Shown here: positions 1-8,188 of the stretch, in pieces | Layout: each line of letters opens with the position of its first letter | How positions within the stretch are numbered: the first letter of the stretch is position 1 | Assembly (NCBI GenBank): GCA_016342585.1 | Contig: JAEINK010000054.1 | Location: 1-34,399 of the forward strand | Length of the DNA stretch: 34,399 nucleotides | DNA from: Spirochaetales bacterium | Lineage (GTDB): Bacteria; Spirochaetota; Spirochaetia; UBA9216 | Direction: 5' to 3' | Notes under the pieces: model-generated | Databases searched by the model: none | What the model saw: the letters and a program-made list of their open reading frames with translations, nothing else | What the model was told of the DNA's origin: nothing | Made by a program: the position numbers and the translations under genes

Positions 1-5
1 GATGT

Positions 6-1508
6 TCATGCAATGGAAGCGCTTTTAAGAGTCTTTGCCGGAAACCCATTCATGGTTGGTGCTGAGTAGTTACCTTTAAGTGCTGTAATTTCCATAGGGA
101 TCCAGACCTTACCTTCCATAACGATGAGGTTCTCCCTGTTGTAGAAGGTTCTTGATGCTTCGGCGGGGGAGATTCCCAGGGCGAAGGCCATAAAGATATG
201 TCCGGGAACAGTCACAAATGCTGTCTCCATTCCCAGGGCTTCGAAGAGGGCGCAGTGGAGGATCGAAAGATCATCGCAGTCTCCGGCTCTGTACTCCAGG
301 GTTTCCCTTGGGAACTGGAGGAAGTCGATAGCCGTTTCTGAATTTGAAAGATCAGCATAGGATGTTGCAGGATCTATCACATAGGTTAAGCCGTATAAAT
401 TTAGGGCGTTATGAATGGCCATCGCCTGCTGGAGATTTTTATTTATCGATGAAGATTTACTTTCGTGGAGCATGGAGGCGACATTTTTGGCAAACCCCAT
501 AATTGCGGGATCCTTGGCTGTAACAAAGGCTGCAGCTCTTCTGTCATCGTCCCAGGTCATGGCATTCCGGTATTGCATCCTCATTGTTTCCGAATGAACA
601 TCCGTATATTGAACCCCATCGATCTTATAACTGAGGGTTAGTTCTGCGGCGACCTTTGTTCCTTCGGTTATACCTAAGACTGAATTATTAAACAGTGCCA
701 TGATATCCACATTTCCTGTATCACCTGGGACAAGTGTTTCCGGGACGATACATCTTTTAGGAGTATCCATATACTGGTTAACATAAAATTCAAGACTTAT
801 ATCTGTTATCTCATCTTCTCTTGGATTCAGGATTATGGCAGTTCCGGCGGGGTTATCGTCATAGTATTTGTAGAAGACCGGAAATATTTCATCGAACTCT
901 ATATTCATAAGTTTTGGCGGGAGACCTTCCAGGATAGGTGGTCCTTGAATATTTTGTTTGTCTTTAAATCTGTATGTTAATCCAGCCGATATTCCAAGAC
1001 TGTCGGATAGTCCCAAAAAAGCCTGGTAGGATGCATTAATATTCAGGCTTAAGGCCGGAATTAAATCAAAAGAAGGCCCTGCTGTTACAGTTACTACAGG
1101 TATTCCTGCTATTCCTGGTTCTTCGTCATCCGTATCCATCATACATACAGAGTATCCCCCCTCTGCCCCGGCAAAGAGAGAGAACCATGGCAGGAGTTTT
1201 AGGTTTATACCTCCGCCCGCAGTCATAGCGAATTTTGAGAGGAATTGATCATCCTCCCCATATCTTGAATTCCTGCCGTATTCTATGCTGGCCGAAATAT
1301 TGAACGGAAAGATTGGCACGGGTGTAATAAGTAAGGATGCAGCTATAAGAAGTCCGGATTCAAAATATACCTCACTGCCGCCTAATGGGATATCGGCTCC
1401 CGGAGTGATTCTTAATCCAAATGAACTTTGATATCTGTCTGTTGATTGAGTGAAGGCAAAGGTTGAAAAAACAGATATTATTAGAAGTACTAATAATCTT
1501 GTTTTCAT
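6..1508 (-). CDS. Secreted protein with beta-barrel-like N-terminus and transglutaminase-like domain
   Basis: This encodes 500 residues with a typical Sec signal peptide (MKTRLL then a hydrophobic core, cleavage near residue 20). Residues 25-180 alternate in the way of an outer-membrane beta-barrel, with repeated glycine and aromatic pairs and a YRFKDK end. A middle region of about 190-310 looks beta-sandwich-like. Residues 400-470 resemble a transglutaminase-like cysteine peptidase core: the Cys of the GDCDD motif and the His of VPGHIF are the probable catalytic Cys and His. The substrate is unknown; a role in envelope protein or peptide processing is inference. The start has a GTGGAG ribosome site and an upstream TATAAT. 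The C-terminus stops soon after the catalytic domain and may be shortened. The next gene in the same direction is the YdcZ-type transporter, with a separate promoter between them. Confidence 0.75.
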   Translation of the reverse strand: MKTRLLVLLIISVFSTFAFTQSTDRYQSSFGLRITPGADIPLGGSEVYFESGLLIAASLLITPVPIFPFNISASIEYGRNSRYGEDDQFLSKFAMTAGGGINLKLLPWFSLFAGAEGGYSVCMMDTDDEEPGIAGIPVVTVTAGPSFDLIPALSLNINASYQAFLGLSDSLGISAGLTYRFKDKQNIQGPPILEGLPPKLMNIEFDEIFPVFYKYYDDNPAGTAIILNPREDEITDISLEFYVNQYMDTPKRCIVPETLVPGDTGNVDIMALFNNSVLGITEGTKVAAELTLSYKIDGVQYTDVHSETMRMQYRNAMTWDDDRRAAAFVTAKDPAIMGFAKNVASMLHESKSSSINKNLQQAMAIHNALNLYGLTYVIDPATSYADLSNSETAIDFLQFPRETLEYRAGDCDDLSILHCALFEALGMETAFVTVPGHIFMAFALGISPAEASRTFYNRENLIVMEGKVWIPMEITALKGNYSAPTMNGFPAKTLKSASIA

Positions 1509-1531
1509 AAATTCTCCACTTTAATAATTAT

Positions 1532-1560
1532 ATTATATAGCAGGATAACATGAATTTAAA
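1532..1560 (-). promoter_or_regulatory. Putative promoter of the barrel/transglutaminase gene
   Basis: On the minus strand TTTAAA (1555-1560) is followed after 17 bp by TATAAT (1532-1537), about 24 bp before the start codon. The -35 box matches the consensus at only four of six positions, so confidence rests on the -10 box and its location. Confidence 0.4.
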
Positions 1561-1595
1561 GTAAAAACAGCTGTCCTGTATGTTTCGCCGAAATT

Positions 1596-2531
1596 TCAGA
1601 TGGCGTCTACTTTTTTCTTTTTTATATATATCTTTCCCGAGGCAAGTCCTGCGGCGATCAGGAGTATCCCTATTATCTTTTCAATTGCGATAGGATTTCC
1701 ATTGTATAGATCCAGTATTATTCCTCCGGATAATTCCCCGGTATAAATTCCAAGGATAACCATCAGAGCCGGGGCTTTTAAAAGAAGAAAAGCGATCGTC
1801 CCGGTGGTAAATACTCCTATTAGACCGCCTCCGGAGATTATATACCATGGAAGGCCGGAGACCCCTTTTGCCTCGGTACCACCGAGAATTAGAAAGATGG
1901 GTATGATCAAGGAAAGGGCCGATATATAGTTGAATAAGACTGTCCTAGGGGTTCCCCACCTCAGACTGTTTCCTGCATTCATGCTCTGCTGAACCATAAG
2001 TATAATTCCCGGGGTCCAGGAGACTATAATCCATAGTAGAGCAACCTCCTCCTTGAAACCGATTAAGATCGATCCGGGGATAAGGAGTGCAGGTGCCATA
2101 ATTCTCTGGAGGAGTGGTGATTTTCTGCGTTTTTTTGAATAGAGGCTTTCTGTGATAGATGCGGCCAGGGTCTGGCCTGCCAGAGATCCACTTAAGGAGA
2201 CCAGGATTCCGCCTTTTAAATATGAGACGCTCGCAAGAAATACGATGGCAGTCCCAAGCATTCCTGCTGTAAGGTAATACCATGGGGCCTTTTTTTTAAG
2301 ATCCTCCAGACTGTATTTCCCCGAGGTAGCTCCTCCTGCCTGTATCTGATTCCTGAACCCTTTTACCGGAAGTATTTTAAGAAGTAAGCTTAGAAAAAGG
2401 ATTCCAACCAATCCGGAAATATGGATACTTAAAAGAGCTGCCACACCTCCTGTTGCATTCTGAAGAATCCCGTTGAACTGGATCATCAGGGCAACCATGA
2501 CTCCTGAAAAAATTGATAAAAATAAAAACAA
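1596..2531 (-). CDS. DMT-family transporter, YdcZ type (two DUF606 domains)
   Basis: This is an integral membrane protein of 311 residues with about ten hydrophobic segments. It consists of two tandem DUF606 (YdcZ) units, the first starting at the N-terminus and the second near residue 160. Single-unit members are about 140-150 residues, so this is the fused form. The family belongs to the drug/metabolite transporter superfamily; substrates are mostly unknown. The start is TTG, supported by a GGGGAGA ribosome site with about 6 nt spacing and by no nearer ATG. It is divergent from a Crp/Fnr-type regulator across a 135-bp region with three tandem near-palindromic repeats, so the regulator probably controls it. 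A regulator-transporter pair of this type suggests response to a small effector or to the transported compound. Confidence 0.85.
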   Translation of the reverse strand: MFLFLSIFSGVMVALMIQFNGILQNATGGVAALLSIHISGLVGILFLSLLLKILPVKGFRNQIQAGGATSGKYSLEDLKKKAPWYYLTAGMLGTAIVFLASVSYLKGGILVSLSGSLAGQTLAASITESLYSKKRRKSPLLQRIMAPALLIPGSILIGFKEEVALLWIIVSWTPGIILMVQQSMNAGNSLRWGTPRTVLFNYISALSLIIPIFLILGGTEAKGVSGLPWYIISGGGLIGVFTTGTIAFLLLKAPALMVILGIYTGELSGGIILDLYNGNPIAIEKIIGILLIAAGLASGKIYIKKKKVDAI

Positions 2532-2579
2532 ATTCGTCTCCCCGGTTGTTTACCGTACCTGCTTTTGGACTTCTGGTTT

Positions 2580-2631
2580 CAAGGACCTTGTACCCAGGAA
2601 CCTTGTACCCAGGAACCTTGTACTCAAGGTC
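2580..2631. repeat. Three tandem 15-bp near-palindromic repeats, probable operator array
   Basis: Three adjacent copies of CCTTGTACCCAGGAA occupy 2586-2600, 2601-2615 and 2616-2630. The third copy is a perfect 5-4-5 palindrome, CCTTG-TACT-CAAGG (2616-2629). The array is flanked by inverted GACCTTG (2584-2590) and CAAGGTC (2625-2631), with a further CAAGG immediately left at 2580-2584. The half-site length and 4-bp spacer resemble Crp/Fnr-family operators. The array covers the -35 box of the Crp/Fnr-type gene and lies upstream of the divergent transporter. Confidence 0.6.
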
Positions 2632-2646
2632 AGGTTCGCATATATT
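2618..2646 (+). promoter_or_regulatory. Promoter of the Crp/Fnr-type gene overlapping the operator array
   Basis: TTGTAC (2618-2623), a 17-bp spacer and TATATT (2641-2646) make a fair sigma-70-type promoter with a predicted start near 2653. The -35 box lies inside the third palindromic repeat, which suggests autoregulation. Confidence 0.5.
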
Positions 2647-2666
2647 AAATGTGGGGGGTAGGACAT

Positions 2667-3353
2667 ATGTCCCATATTGATAAGATAAAAAGGTTTTTTT
2701 CCGAAAATCCTTCGATGATCGACAGGAAGTGGAAGAAGGGAGAGTATCTCTGCTGGGAAGGTGCTGGTTTAGAGCGACTTTCCCTGCTGGTTTCCGGTCG
2801 GTGTCGGGTCTTTCGGGATCTGAATAATGGTAGAACAGTTCTGTACCGAATATATGTACCTGGATCTATTATGGGAGATATAGAGCTTTTTTCCGGAGGA
2901 AAGGCCTCCTGTTCCATTCAGTTTATTACAGATGCGGAGACGGTCTCTGTCTCCATGGAGAGTGTTCGGACGAATAAGGATCGATATTCAAGACTGATTT
3001 TTTATCTTGGCCGGGGGCTGGCAAGAAAGCTCCATGAGAACTCTTTGTCCGAGGCTTTGAATACCTCCTATCCTCTTGAAGTTCGGCTTGCCCATTATTA
3101 TCTTAATTTTACCGATTCCGACCTCTCCGCATCGAGTCTCGGTCAGCTTGCTGAATGGATGGGTTGTTCGTATCGTCATTTGACCCGCAGCCTTGCGGCT
3201 TTAAGCCTGAAGGGGGGAATACGAAAATACGGTGAAGGGGGTGGGGCTGGATGGGAGATTCTTGATCAGAGTGTTTTAAGAAAAATAGCCATGCCCATGC
3301 TGGAGGAAGAGGGGCGGATACTCTTTGAACCGGGGGAACCTTTGGAGGAGTGA
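2667..3353 (+). CDS. Crp/Fnr-family transcriptional regulator
   Basis: This encodes 228 residues. The N-terminal 120 or so form a cyclic-nucleotide-binding-type beta-roll (GEYLCWEGAGLERLSLLVSGRCRVF, then VPGSIMGDIELFSGGKASCSIQ). A helical dimerisation region follows. The C-terminus is a winged helix-turn-helix with the typical SSLGQLAEWMGCSYRHLTRSL pattern. It lacks the N-terminal cysteine cluster of true FNR, so an iron-sulfur oxygen sensor is unlikely. The C-terminal half resembles YeiL-like regulators, whose effectors are poorly known. I chose ATG 2667 because GGGGGTAGGA lies just upstream; ATG 2649 has no ribosome site and would lie upstream of the predicted transcription start. It is divergent from the YdcZ-type transporter and probably regulates that gene and itself through the repeats at 2586-2630. 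Confidence 0.85.
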   Translation: MSHIDKIKRFFSENPSMIDRKWKKGEYLCWEGAGLERLSLLVSGRCRVFRDLNNGRTVLYRIYVPGSIMGDIELFSGGKASCSIQFITDAETVSVSMESVRTNKDRYSRLIFYLGRGLARKLHENSLSEALNTSYPLEVRLAHYYLNFTDSDLSASSLGQLAEWMGCSYRHLTRSLAALSLKGGIRKYGEGGGAGWEILDQSVLRKIAMPMLEEEGRILFEPGEPLEE

Positions 3354-3422
3354 TATGGATCGATCAACAGGAAAATTATAATATTCCCTATATTTTTCAA
3401 TATTTATTGACCAATAACCCGC

Positions 3423-3437
3423 TATAATGGAATCATG
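3423..3437 (+). promoter_or_regulatory. TATAAT box 6 nt upstream of the fusion-gene ATG
   Basis: A perfect TATAAT at 3423-3428 is followed by six bases and then the ATG at 3435. Transcription would start at or next to the A of the ATG, giving a leaderless mRNA. No good -35 box lies at 16-18 bp (TTGACC at 3407 is too close) and there is no convincing ribosome-binding site. Confidence 0.35.
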
Positions 3438-6266
3438 AAAAACAGGATCAAAATCATTGCCTGCAGGGTTCTTGAAACAGAACTTACCCGGGCGGCAGAG
3501 AAAAATAATATAACTGTGGTGAATGAATATCTTGAGGCAGGACTTCATGACAACCCCAAAAGACTTGCATTGGAACTTCAGGCTGCTATCGATAATACGG
3601 ATCGGGAGATTATTGAAGGTAAATCTGAATATGATGCAATACTGATAGGGTACGGAATTTGCGGTGGAGGAACTTTGGGCCTTCAGGCAGGTTCTATCCC
3701 CCTTATTATCCCCAGGGTCCATGATTGTATCTCTCTTTTTCTGGGTTCATCAAAACTCTACCAGAAAGAGTTCGCCGGGAATCCCGGTTCTCTCTATATG
3801 ACCCGGGACTGGTACGAACATAAAACCCAGCCTGTATCGGTGAAAGGGAAATCCCGGGAGGCGGGCAACCGAAATGACTGGAATATAATCGCCGGTTATA
3901 AGGACATTAAGGACAAATACGGTCAGGAGAATGCGGAAAATATTTATGAATTTTTAAACTCCTGGCAGAAGAATTATACCCGCTCTGTTTTCATCGACAA
4001 TGGTGAGGGGGAAAACAGTAAATACGCCGATTATGCACGATCGCTGGCATCGGGGCTTAACTGGGAATATAAGCGAATCGAAGGTTCGTCCCTTTTTTTT
4101 GATTCCATGGTAACCGAAAGGAGCTCCGGGGATGATATTCTCATTGTTCCTCCAGGTCATATCATTGCCTGGGATCCCATGAAGAAGGGAATTTACAGTC
4201 ACCATCCCGAGAAGATCGGTGATGATCCCTGGCATCGCCTCCCACCTGTTTCCAGAGAATCTGATAGTGATTCGAATGTTTCCCGGCGTGGTCTCGGCCT
4301 GGGAATCGATGCGGGTGGAACCTATACCGATGCCGTTCTCTATGATTTCGGCAGAAAGCGGGTTCTTGCAAAATCAAAGGCCCGGACCACCAGGTGGGAT
4401 TTTACCGTGGGGATCTCCAACGCTCTGGAAGGTCTTGATCCTGCTCTTCTTAAAAAGGTGGATATCTCTGTTGTTTCTACCACCCTGGCTACCAACGCTA
4501 TAGTTGAAGAGACGGGCAGGAAGGTTGGGCTGCTTCTAATGCCGATCACCAATTTAGACGGCGGGAAGGTTCAGTCTTACCCTTATGCTGTGGTAAGGGG
4601 CGGTGTAAGTATCGATGGGGAAATTCTTGAACCTGTGGATAGGGACGAAATATTATCAGTCTGCAGGGAGATGATAGAAAAAGAGGGTGTCGAGGCCTTC
4701 GCCGTCTCCGGTTATGGTTCGACCATAAATCCCCGAAATGAACTTGAGATAAAGGCTCTGGTAGAAGATCAAACGGGTATGGGAGTCTGCTGCGGTCATG
4801 AACTCTCTTCCACTCTTAACTTTTATGTCAGGGCGAATACGGCGGTTCTTAATGCCGGAATTATTCCGCTTCTGGAACAGTTTATAAGTGATCTTGAAGA
4901 GTCTGTTAAATCCCTTGGGATAGCCGGGCAGATAATGATTGTCCGGGGCGATGGAGCCCTTATGAGCCGTCAGAAGGCGGTAATGCACCCCGTGGAGACA
5001 ACCCTTTCCGGACCGGCTGCCAGTATATCCGGGGCATGTTTTATGACCGGAAAAAAAGACGCCATGATTATTGATGTGGGTGGTACAACCTCGGATATAG
5101 GGATTATAGAGAACGGTAAGATTCAGCTGACCGAAGAGGGGGCCAGGGTAGGCCGTTGGCGAACCCATGTAAAGGCTGTAAATATGTCCACCCTCGGAAC
5201 CGGAGGGGACTCCAGGATCCTGATTTCCGATCTTGAGATTAAAGTGGGACCTCGGAGGATTACCCCCATCTGTCATCTTCAGAATGTTCCGGGAAGTAAG
5301 GAGGCGCTGGAGTTTATTTCTATATCCGACCCCGATTATTTTGCCTCCACGGCTCCTATGGAAATATTAAGACTAACCGGGAAAGCTCCCGGTTTTAAAC
5401 TCAACAAATATGAGAAACAGTATCTGGACCTATTATCCACGCGTCCTTATTCGGTAAAGGAGCTGTGTTCACGGCTTGAGCTGGGACTTTGGAAAATAGT
5501 GAACACCGAACGGCTGGAACAAGCCTCCGTGGTAGAGAGGTATGGATTAACACCAACAGATCTTCTGGTAGCCTCCGGGGAATTGATCCTCTGGGATGCG
5601 GAATACAGCCGGAAGCTTGTGGGGCTTTATGAGGAAATCTGGTCCGATCGGAACTCCTCCCTGAAGGAGGTGGTTTTCGATGCGGTCAGTACCAATATCC
5701 TGAAAACCCTTGTCCTTCAGGAATTAAGTATATCCGGAGAGGATGCAGAAAAGTACCTTGCGGATCCCGTCTTTAAAAAACTACTTATGAAATTAAAAGG
5801 CGACTCTTCCGCCTTGAGTATTACCCCCGCCTTGAACCTCGAATTCATCGGTGTAGGAGCTGCGGCTCCCTTTATACTTGAAAAAACAGCCCGGGAGCTG
5901 GGGGCCGAACTAATCCTCCCGAAAGATGGTGACGTGGCAAATGCCGTGGGAGCGGTGACGAGTCTTGTGCGGGTAGAGTGTGGTGCCGAGGTCATTCCAG
6001 CCGGGGATGGCTTCCAGGTTGTCGGGATTGGGGCTGTAAAAAACTTTGAAGAGTATGCAGATGCCTGTGATTACCTGGAAGAGGCCCTCGCTCAGGAAGT
6101 TATTTCCCGGGCTGAAAAGGCGGGGACGGGCGAAAAGAGGATAAATTGGCAGGTTGAGTTGAAAATGGGCAAGACGAGCAAGGGCGGTTCTATCTTCCTT
6201 GCCAGGAGTTATACAGCCGAGGTCAGTGGTCTTCCCTCTTCGGTCGAATCGGGGGCATTGTCATGA
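3435..6266 (+). CDS. DUF1638-hydantoinase/oxoprolinase fusion protein
   Basis: This encodes 943 residues in two parts. Residues 1-250 look like a DUF1638 domain, with IIACRVLETEL at the start, IGYGICGGGTLGLQAG at 71-86 and PRVHDCISLFLG at 93-104. Cys10, Cys76, His96 and Cys98 could be functional ligands. After a linker (250-285) comes an ASKHA-fold hydantoinase A/oxoprolinase domain. It has the first phosphate motif GIDAGGTYTDA at 290-300 and a second IDVGGTTSDIG near residue 550. Free-standing HyuA/OplA proteins hydrolyse hydantoins or 5-oxoproline with ATP and usually pair with a HyuB subunit, which is absent here. The exact substrate cannot be read from sequence. DUF1638 proteins are often near corrinoid or URO-D-type methyltransferases, so an ATP-dependent activator role is an alternative. 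The stop overlaps the next start (ATGA), so the two are translationally coupled. Confidence 0.8.
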   Translation: MKNRIKIIACRVLETELTRAAEKNNITVVNEYLEAGLHDNPKRLALELQAAIDNTDREIIEGKSEYDAILIGYGICGGGTLGLQAGSIPLIIPRVHDCISLFLGSSKLYQKEFAGNPGSLYMTRDWYEHKTQPVSVKGKSREAGNRNDWNIIAGYKDIKDKYGQENAENIYEFLNSWQKNYTRSVFIDNGEGENSKYADYARSLASGLNWEYKRIEGSSLFFDSMVTERSSGDDILIVPPGHIIAWDPMKKGIYSHHPEKIGDDPWHRLPPVSRESDSDSNVSRRGLGLGIDAGGTYTDAVLYDFGRKRVLAKSKARTTRWDFTVGISNALEGLDPALLKKVDISVVSTTLATNAIVEETGRKVGLLLMPITNLDGGKVQSYPYAVVRGGVSIDGEILEPVDRDEILSVCREMIEKEGVEAFAVSGYGSTINPRNELEIKALVEDQTGMGVCCGHELSSTLNFYVRANTAVLNAGIIPLLEQFISDLEESVKSLGIAGQIMIVRGDGALMSRQKAVMHPVETTLSGPAASISGACFMTGKKDAMIIDVGGTTSDIGIIENGKIQLTEEGARVGRWRTHVKAVNMSTLGTGGDSRILISDLEIKVGPRRITPICHLQNVPGSKEALEFISISDPDYFASTAPMEILRLTGKAPGFKLNKYEKQYLDLLSTRPYSVKELCSRLELGLWKIVNTERLEQASVVERYGLTPTDLLVASGELILWDAEYSRKLVGLYEEIWSDRNSSLKEVVFDAVSTNILKTLVLQELSISGEDAEKYLADPVFKKLLMKLKGDSSALSITPALNLEFIGVGAAAPFILEKTARELGAELILPKDGDVANAVGAVTSLVRVECGAEVIPAGDGFQVVGIGAVKNFEEYADACDYLEEALAQEVISRAEKAGTGEKRINWQVELKMGKTSKGGSIFLARSYTAEVSGLPSSVESGALS

Positions 6267-6997
6267 AGATGAAAAACAAAAGAATTCTCCAGATATCAGC
6301 AATCGAAATTTTTATTATTCTGATTTCCGGATGTGTCTCCTATACATCGGAGGCGGATTTTCTTTCCCTTGATCCTTCAGGCCTCGAGATTAGGGAGACT
6401 GGAAAATACTATCTTATCAAGCCTGCTGCAGATATGCCCTCCGGGGAGTCTGAGGAGCGGGGGGTAATATTTTACCCCGGTGGTCTTGTGAGGCCGGATA
6501 GTTATATCCCCCTGGGAAGTCTCCTGGTCCGGTCGGGGGCCACTGTCTTCATTGTAAAAATGCCTTTCGACCTGGCTGTATTTGCTCCTTACCGGGCAGA
6601 GGAGATTCGCCCGGAGTTTTCCGGGATCACCGAATGGATAATTGGGGGGCACTCCCTGGGGGGCGTCATGGCTGTGAAGGTTCTCTATGATATACCGGAA
6701 GCCTATTCAGGGCTTTTTCTACTTGCATCTTATCCCGCTGCCGGGAATAATATTTCTGATTTTTCGGGAGAGGTTCTGTCAATCTATGGTACAGAGGATA
6801 CGGTCCTTTCGCCTGAAGGTTTTGCAGAAGGAGTATCCCTTCTTCCGGCATCGACTGTAATCATGGAGCTGGAAGGCGGTAATCATGCTCAGTTCGGTAA
6901 TTATGGTTTTCAAAAAGGGGATTCTCCTGCAGAAATTTCATCGAAAGAACAGCAGGAGCTGACCGCTTCATCTATAATTGACTTGCTCTATAAATAA
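6263..6997 (+). CDS. Lipoprotein alpha/beta hydrolase
   Basis: This encodes 244 residues. The N-terminus is a lipoprotein signal peptide ending in a lipobox (ISGC, Cys at about residue 23), so the protein should be membrane-anchored outside the cytoplasm. The rest is an alpha/beta hydrolase: the nucleophile elbow is GHSLGG near residue 135, an acidic residue follows in YGTEDTV, and the His is probably in EGGNHAQFGNYG. This matches small extracellular hydrolases of the PF12695-like group. The substrate (ester, lipid or lactone) is unknown. The ATG overlaps the upstream stop by four bases, so it is co-translated with the DUF1638-hydantoinase fusion. A shared pathway is possible but not shown. 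Confidence 0.8.
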   Translation: MKMKNKRILQISAIEIFIILISGCVSYTSEADFLSLDPSGLEIRETGKYYLIKPAADMPSGESEERGVIFYPGGLVRPDSYIPLGSLLVRSGATVFIVKMPFDLAVFAPYRAEEIRPEFSGITEWIIGGHSLGGVMAVKVLYDIPEAYSGLFLLASYPAAGNNISDFSGEVLSIYGTEDTVLSPEGFAEGVSLLPASTVIMELEGGNHAQFGNYGFQKGDSPAEISSKEQQELTASSIIDLLYK

Positions 6998-7018
6998 TAC
7001 TTTGGTTTGGGGGTAATA

Positions 7019-8173
7019 ATGCTTTACAGAGATTTTGGAAAAACAGGTTTGCAGCTGAGTAATTTAGGTTTTGGTATTATGAGGCTTCCGATCATCGATA
7101 ATGATACAGAGAGAATCGATGAAGAAAAGGCGCTTCCAATGATAAGATACGCTATTGACCAGGGTGTGAATTATATTGATACGGCCTGGCCCTACCATGG
7201 CGGAAAGAGTGAAGAGTTCTGTGCCAAAGTCTTAAAAAATGGGTACCGGGAGAAGGTCAGAATAGGGACAAAACTTCCCTGCTGGGAGATGAAACAGCAA
7301 TCCGATATGAATGTTTATCTTGATAAGCAGCTGGAACGGCTGGAAGTGGATCAGATTGATCTCTATCTCCTTCACTCCCTTGGTGCTGATTCATGGAAAA
7401 CCATGAAGGAGTTTGATTATTATTCATTCCTGGACGATGCAAAGAAAAGTGGAAAGATCAAATACGCCGGGTTTTCATTTCATGATAACCTGGATGTTTT
7501 TGAAGATATTGTGGATGACTATGATTGGGATTTTTGTTTTATTCAACTGAATTTCCTGGACTTTGATTATCAGGCCGGTGTGAGGGGGCTTAAATATGCC
7601 CATAAAAAGGGGATGGGTGTCATGCTCATGGAACCTCTTCGGGGAGGTATGCTTGCTCGAACCGAAGTGCCTTCAGAGATCCAGGCCATCTGGGAACAGG
7701 CCGATCAAGCAAGGACACCCGCCGAATGGGCTCTCCGGGCTGTCTGGAATTTACCGGAAACCTCGGTGGTCTTAAGTGGAATGGCCAGTATGGAACAGGT
7801 GGTTGAAAATGTGAAAATAGCCTCTGAGGCGGAACCCGGGTCTTTAACTGGTAAAGAGCTTTCCCTGATTGAAAAGGCTACCCGGGCTTTTCGGGAGAGG
7901 ATTTCCGTGGATTGCACCAACTGCCGGTACTGTATGCCGTGTCCTGCCGGGGTAAATATTCCGGAACTTTTCTGGGCCTTAAACCATGCTGCACTTTTTG
8001 ATGATCATGAAAAGGCAAGGTTCTGGGTCAATGATTTTCTAAAGGCAGAGGAACGACCTTCCGCCTGTGTTGAATGCGGAGAATGTGAAGAGCATTGCCC
8101 CCAGAATATACCCATCAGGAAAACCCTCAGGGAAATCGGCGAGAGGTATGAGGATAATGTTAATCCTTTGTAA
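7019..8173 (+). CDS. Aldo/keto reductase with C-terminal 4Fe-4S ferredoxin domain
   Basis: This encodes 384 residues. Residues 1-285 form an aldo/keto reductase barrel with the catalytic tetrad Asp54 and Tyr59 (YIDTAWPYHGG), Lys85 (GTKLPCW) and His119 (YLLHSLG). The C-terminus carries a bacterial ferredoxin-like module with cysteines 299, 302, 305 and 308 followed by Pro, and 350, 353, 356 and 360 followed by Pro, enough for two 4Fe-4S clusters. Such proteins are common in anaerobes and probably link carbonyl reduction to ferredoxin or NAD(P)H; the substrate is unknown. I start at ATG 7019, preceded by GGGGGT. An upstream TTG at 7007 has no ribosome site. It lies 21 bp after the lipoprotein hydrolase with no terminator, so it is probably in the same transcript. 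Confidence 0.88.
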   Translation: MLYRDFGKTGLQLSNLGFGIMRLPIIDNDTERIDEEKALPMIRYAIDQGVNYIDTAWPYHGGKSEEFCAKVLKNGYREKVRIGTKLPCWEMKQQSDMNVYLDKQLERLEVDQIDLYLLHSLGADSWKTMKEFDYYSFLDDAKKSGKIKYAGFSFHDNLDVFEDIVDDYDWDFCFIQLNFLDFDYQAGVRGLKYAHKKGMGVMLMEPLRGGMLARTEVPSEIQAIWEQADQARTPAEWALRAVWNLPETSVVLSGMASMEQVVENVKIASEAEPGSLTGKELSLIEKATRAFRERISVDCTNCRYCMPCPAGVNIPELFWALNHAALFDDHEKARFWVNDFLKAEERPSACVECGECEEHCPQNIPIRKTLREIGERYEDNVNPL

Positions 8174-8188
8174 GATCCATTCTATAAA

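Noticed and set aside
6..100. Truncation or frameshift at the C-terminus of the barrel/transglutaminase-like gene
   Set aside because: The tail after WIPMEIT looks atypical, but no alternative frame continues convincingly before the window edge.
2586..2630. The repeat array as a CRISPR
   Set aside because: Units are directly abutting 15-mers without spacers, and no cas genes are present.
3276..3722. Minus-strand open frame of 148 codons spanning the gap before the fusion gene
   Set aside because: It overlaps two well-supported plus-strand genes and has no recognisable domain.
4656..5276. Minus-strand open frame of 206 codons
   Set aside because: Antisense to the hydantoinase domain, with no ribosome site and low-complexity composition.
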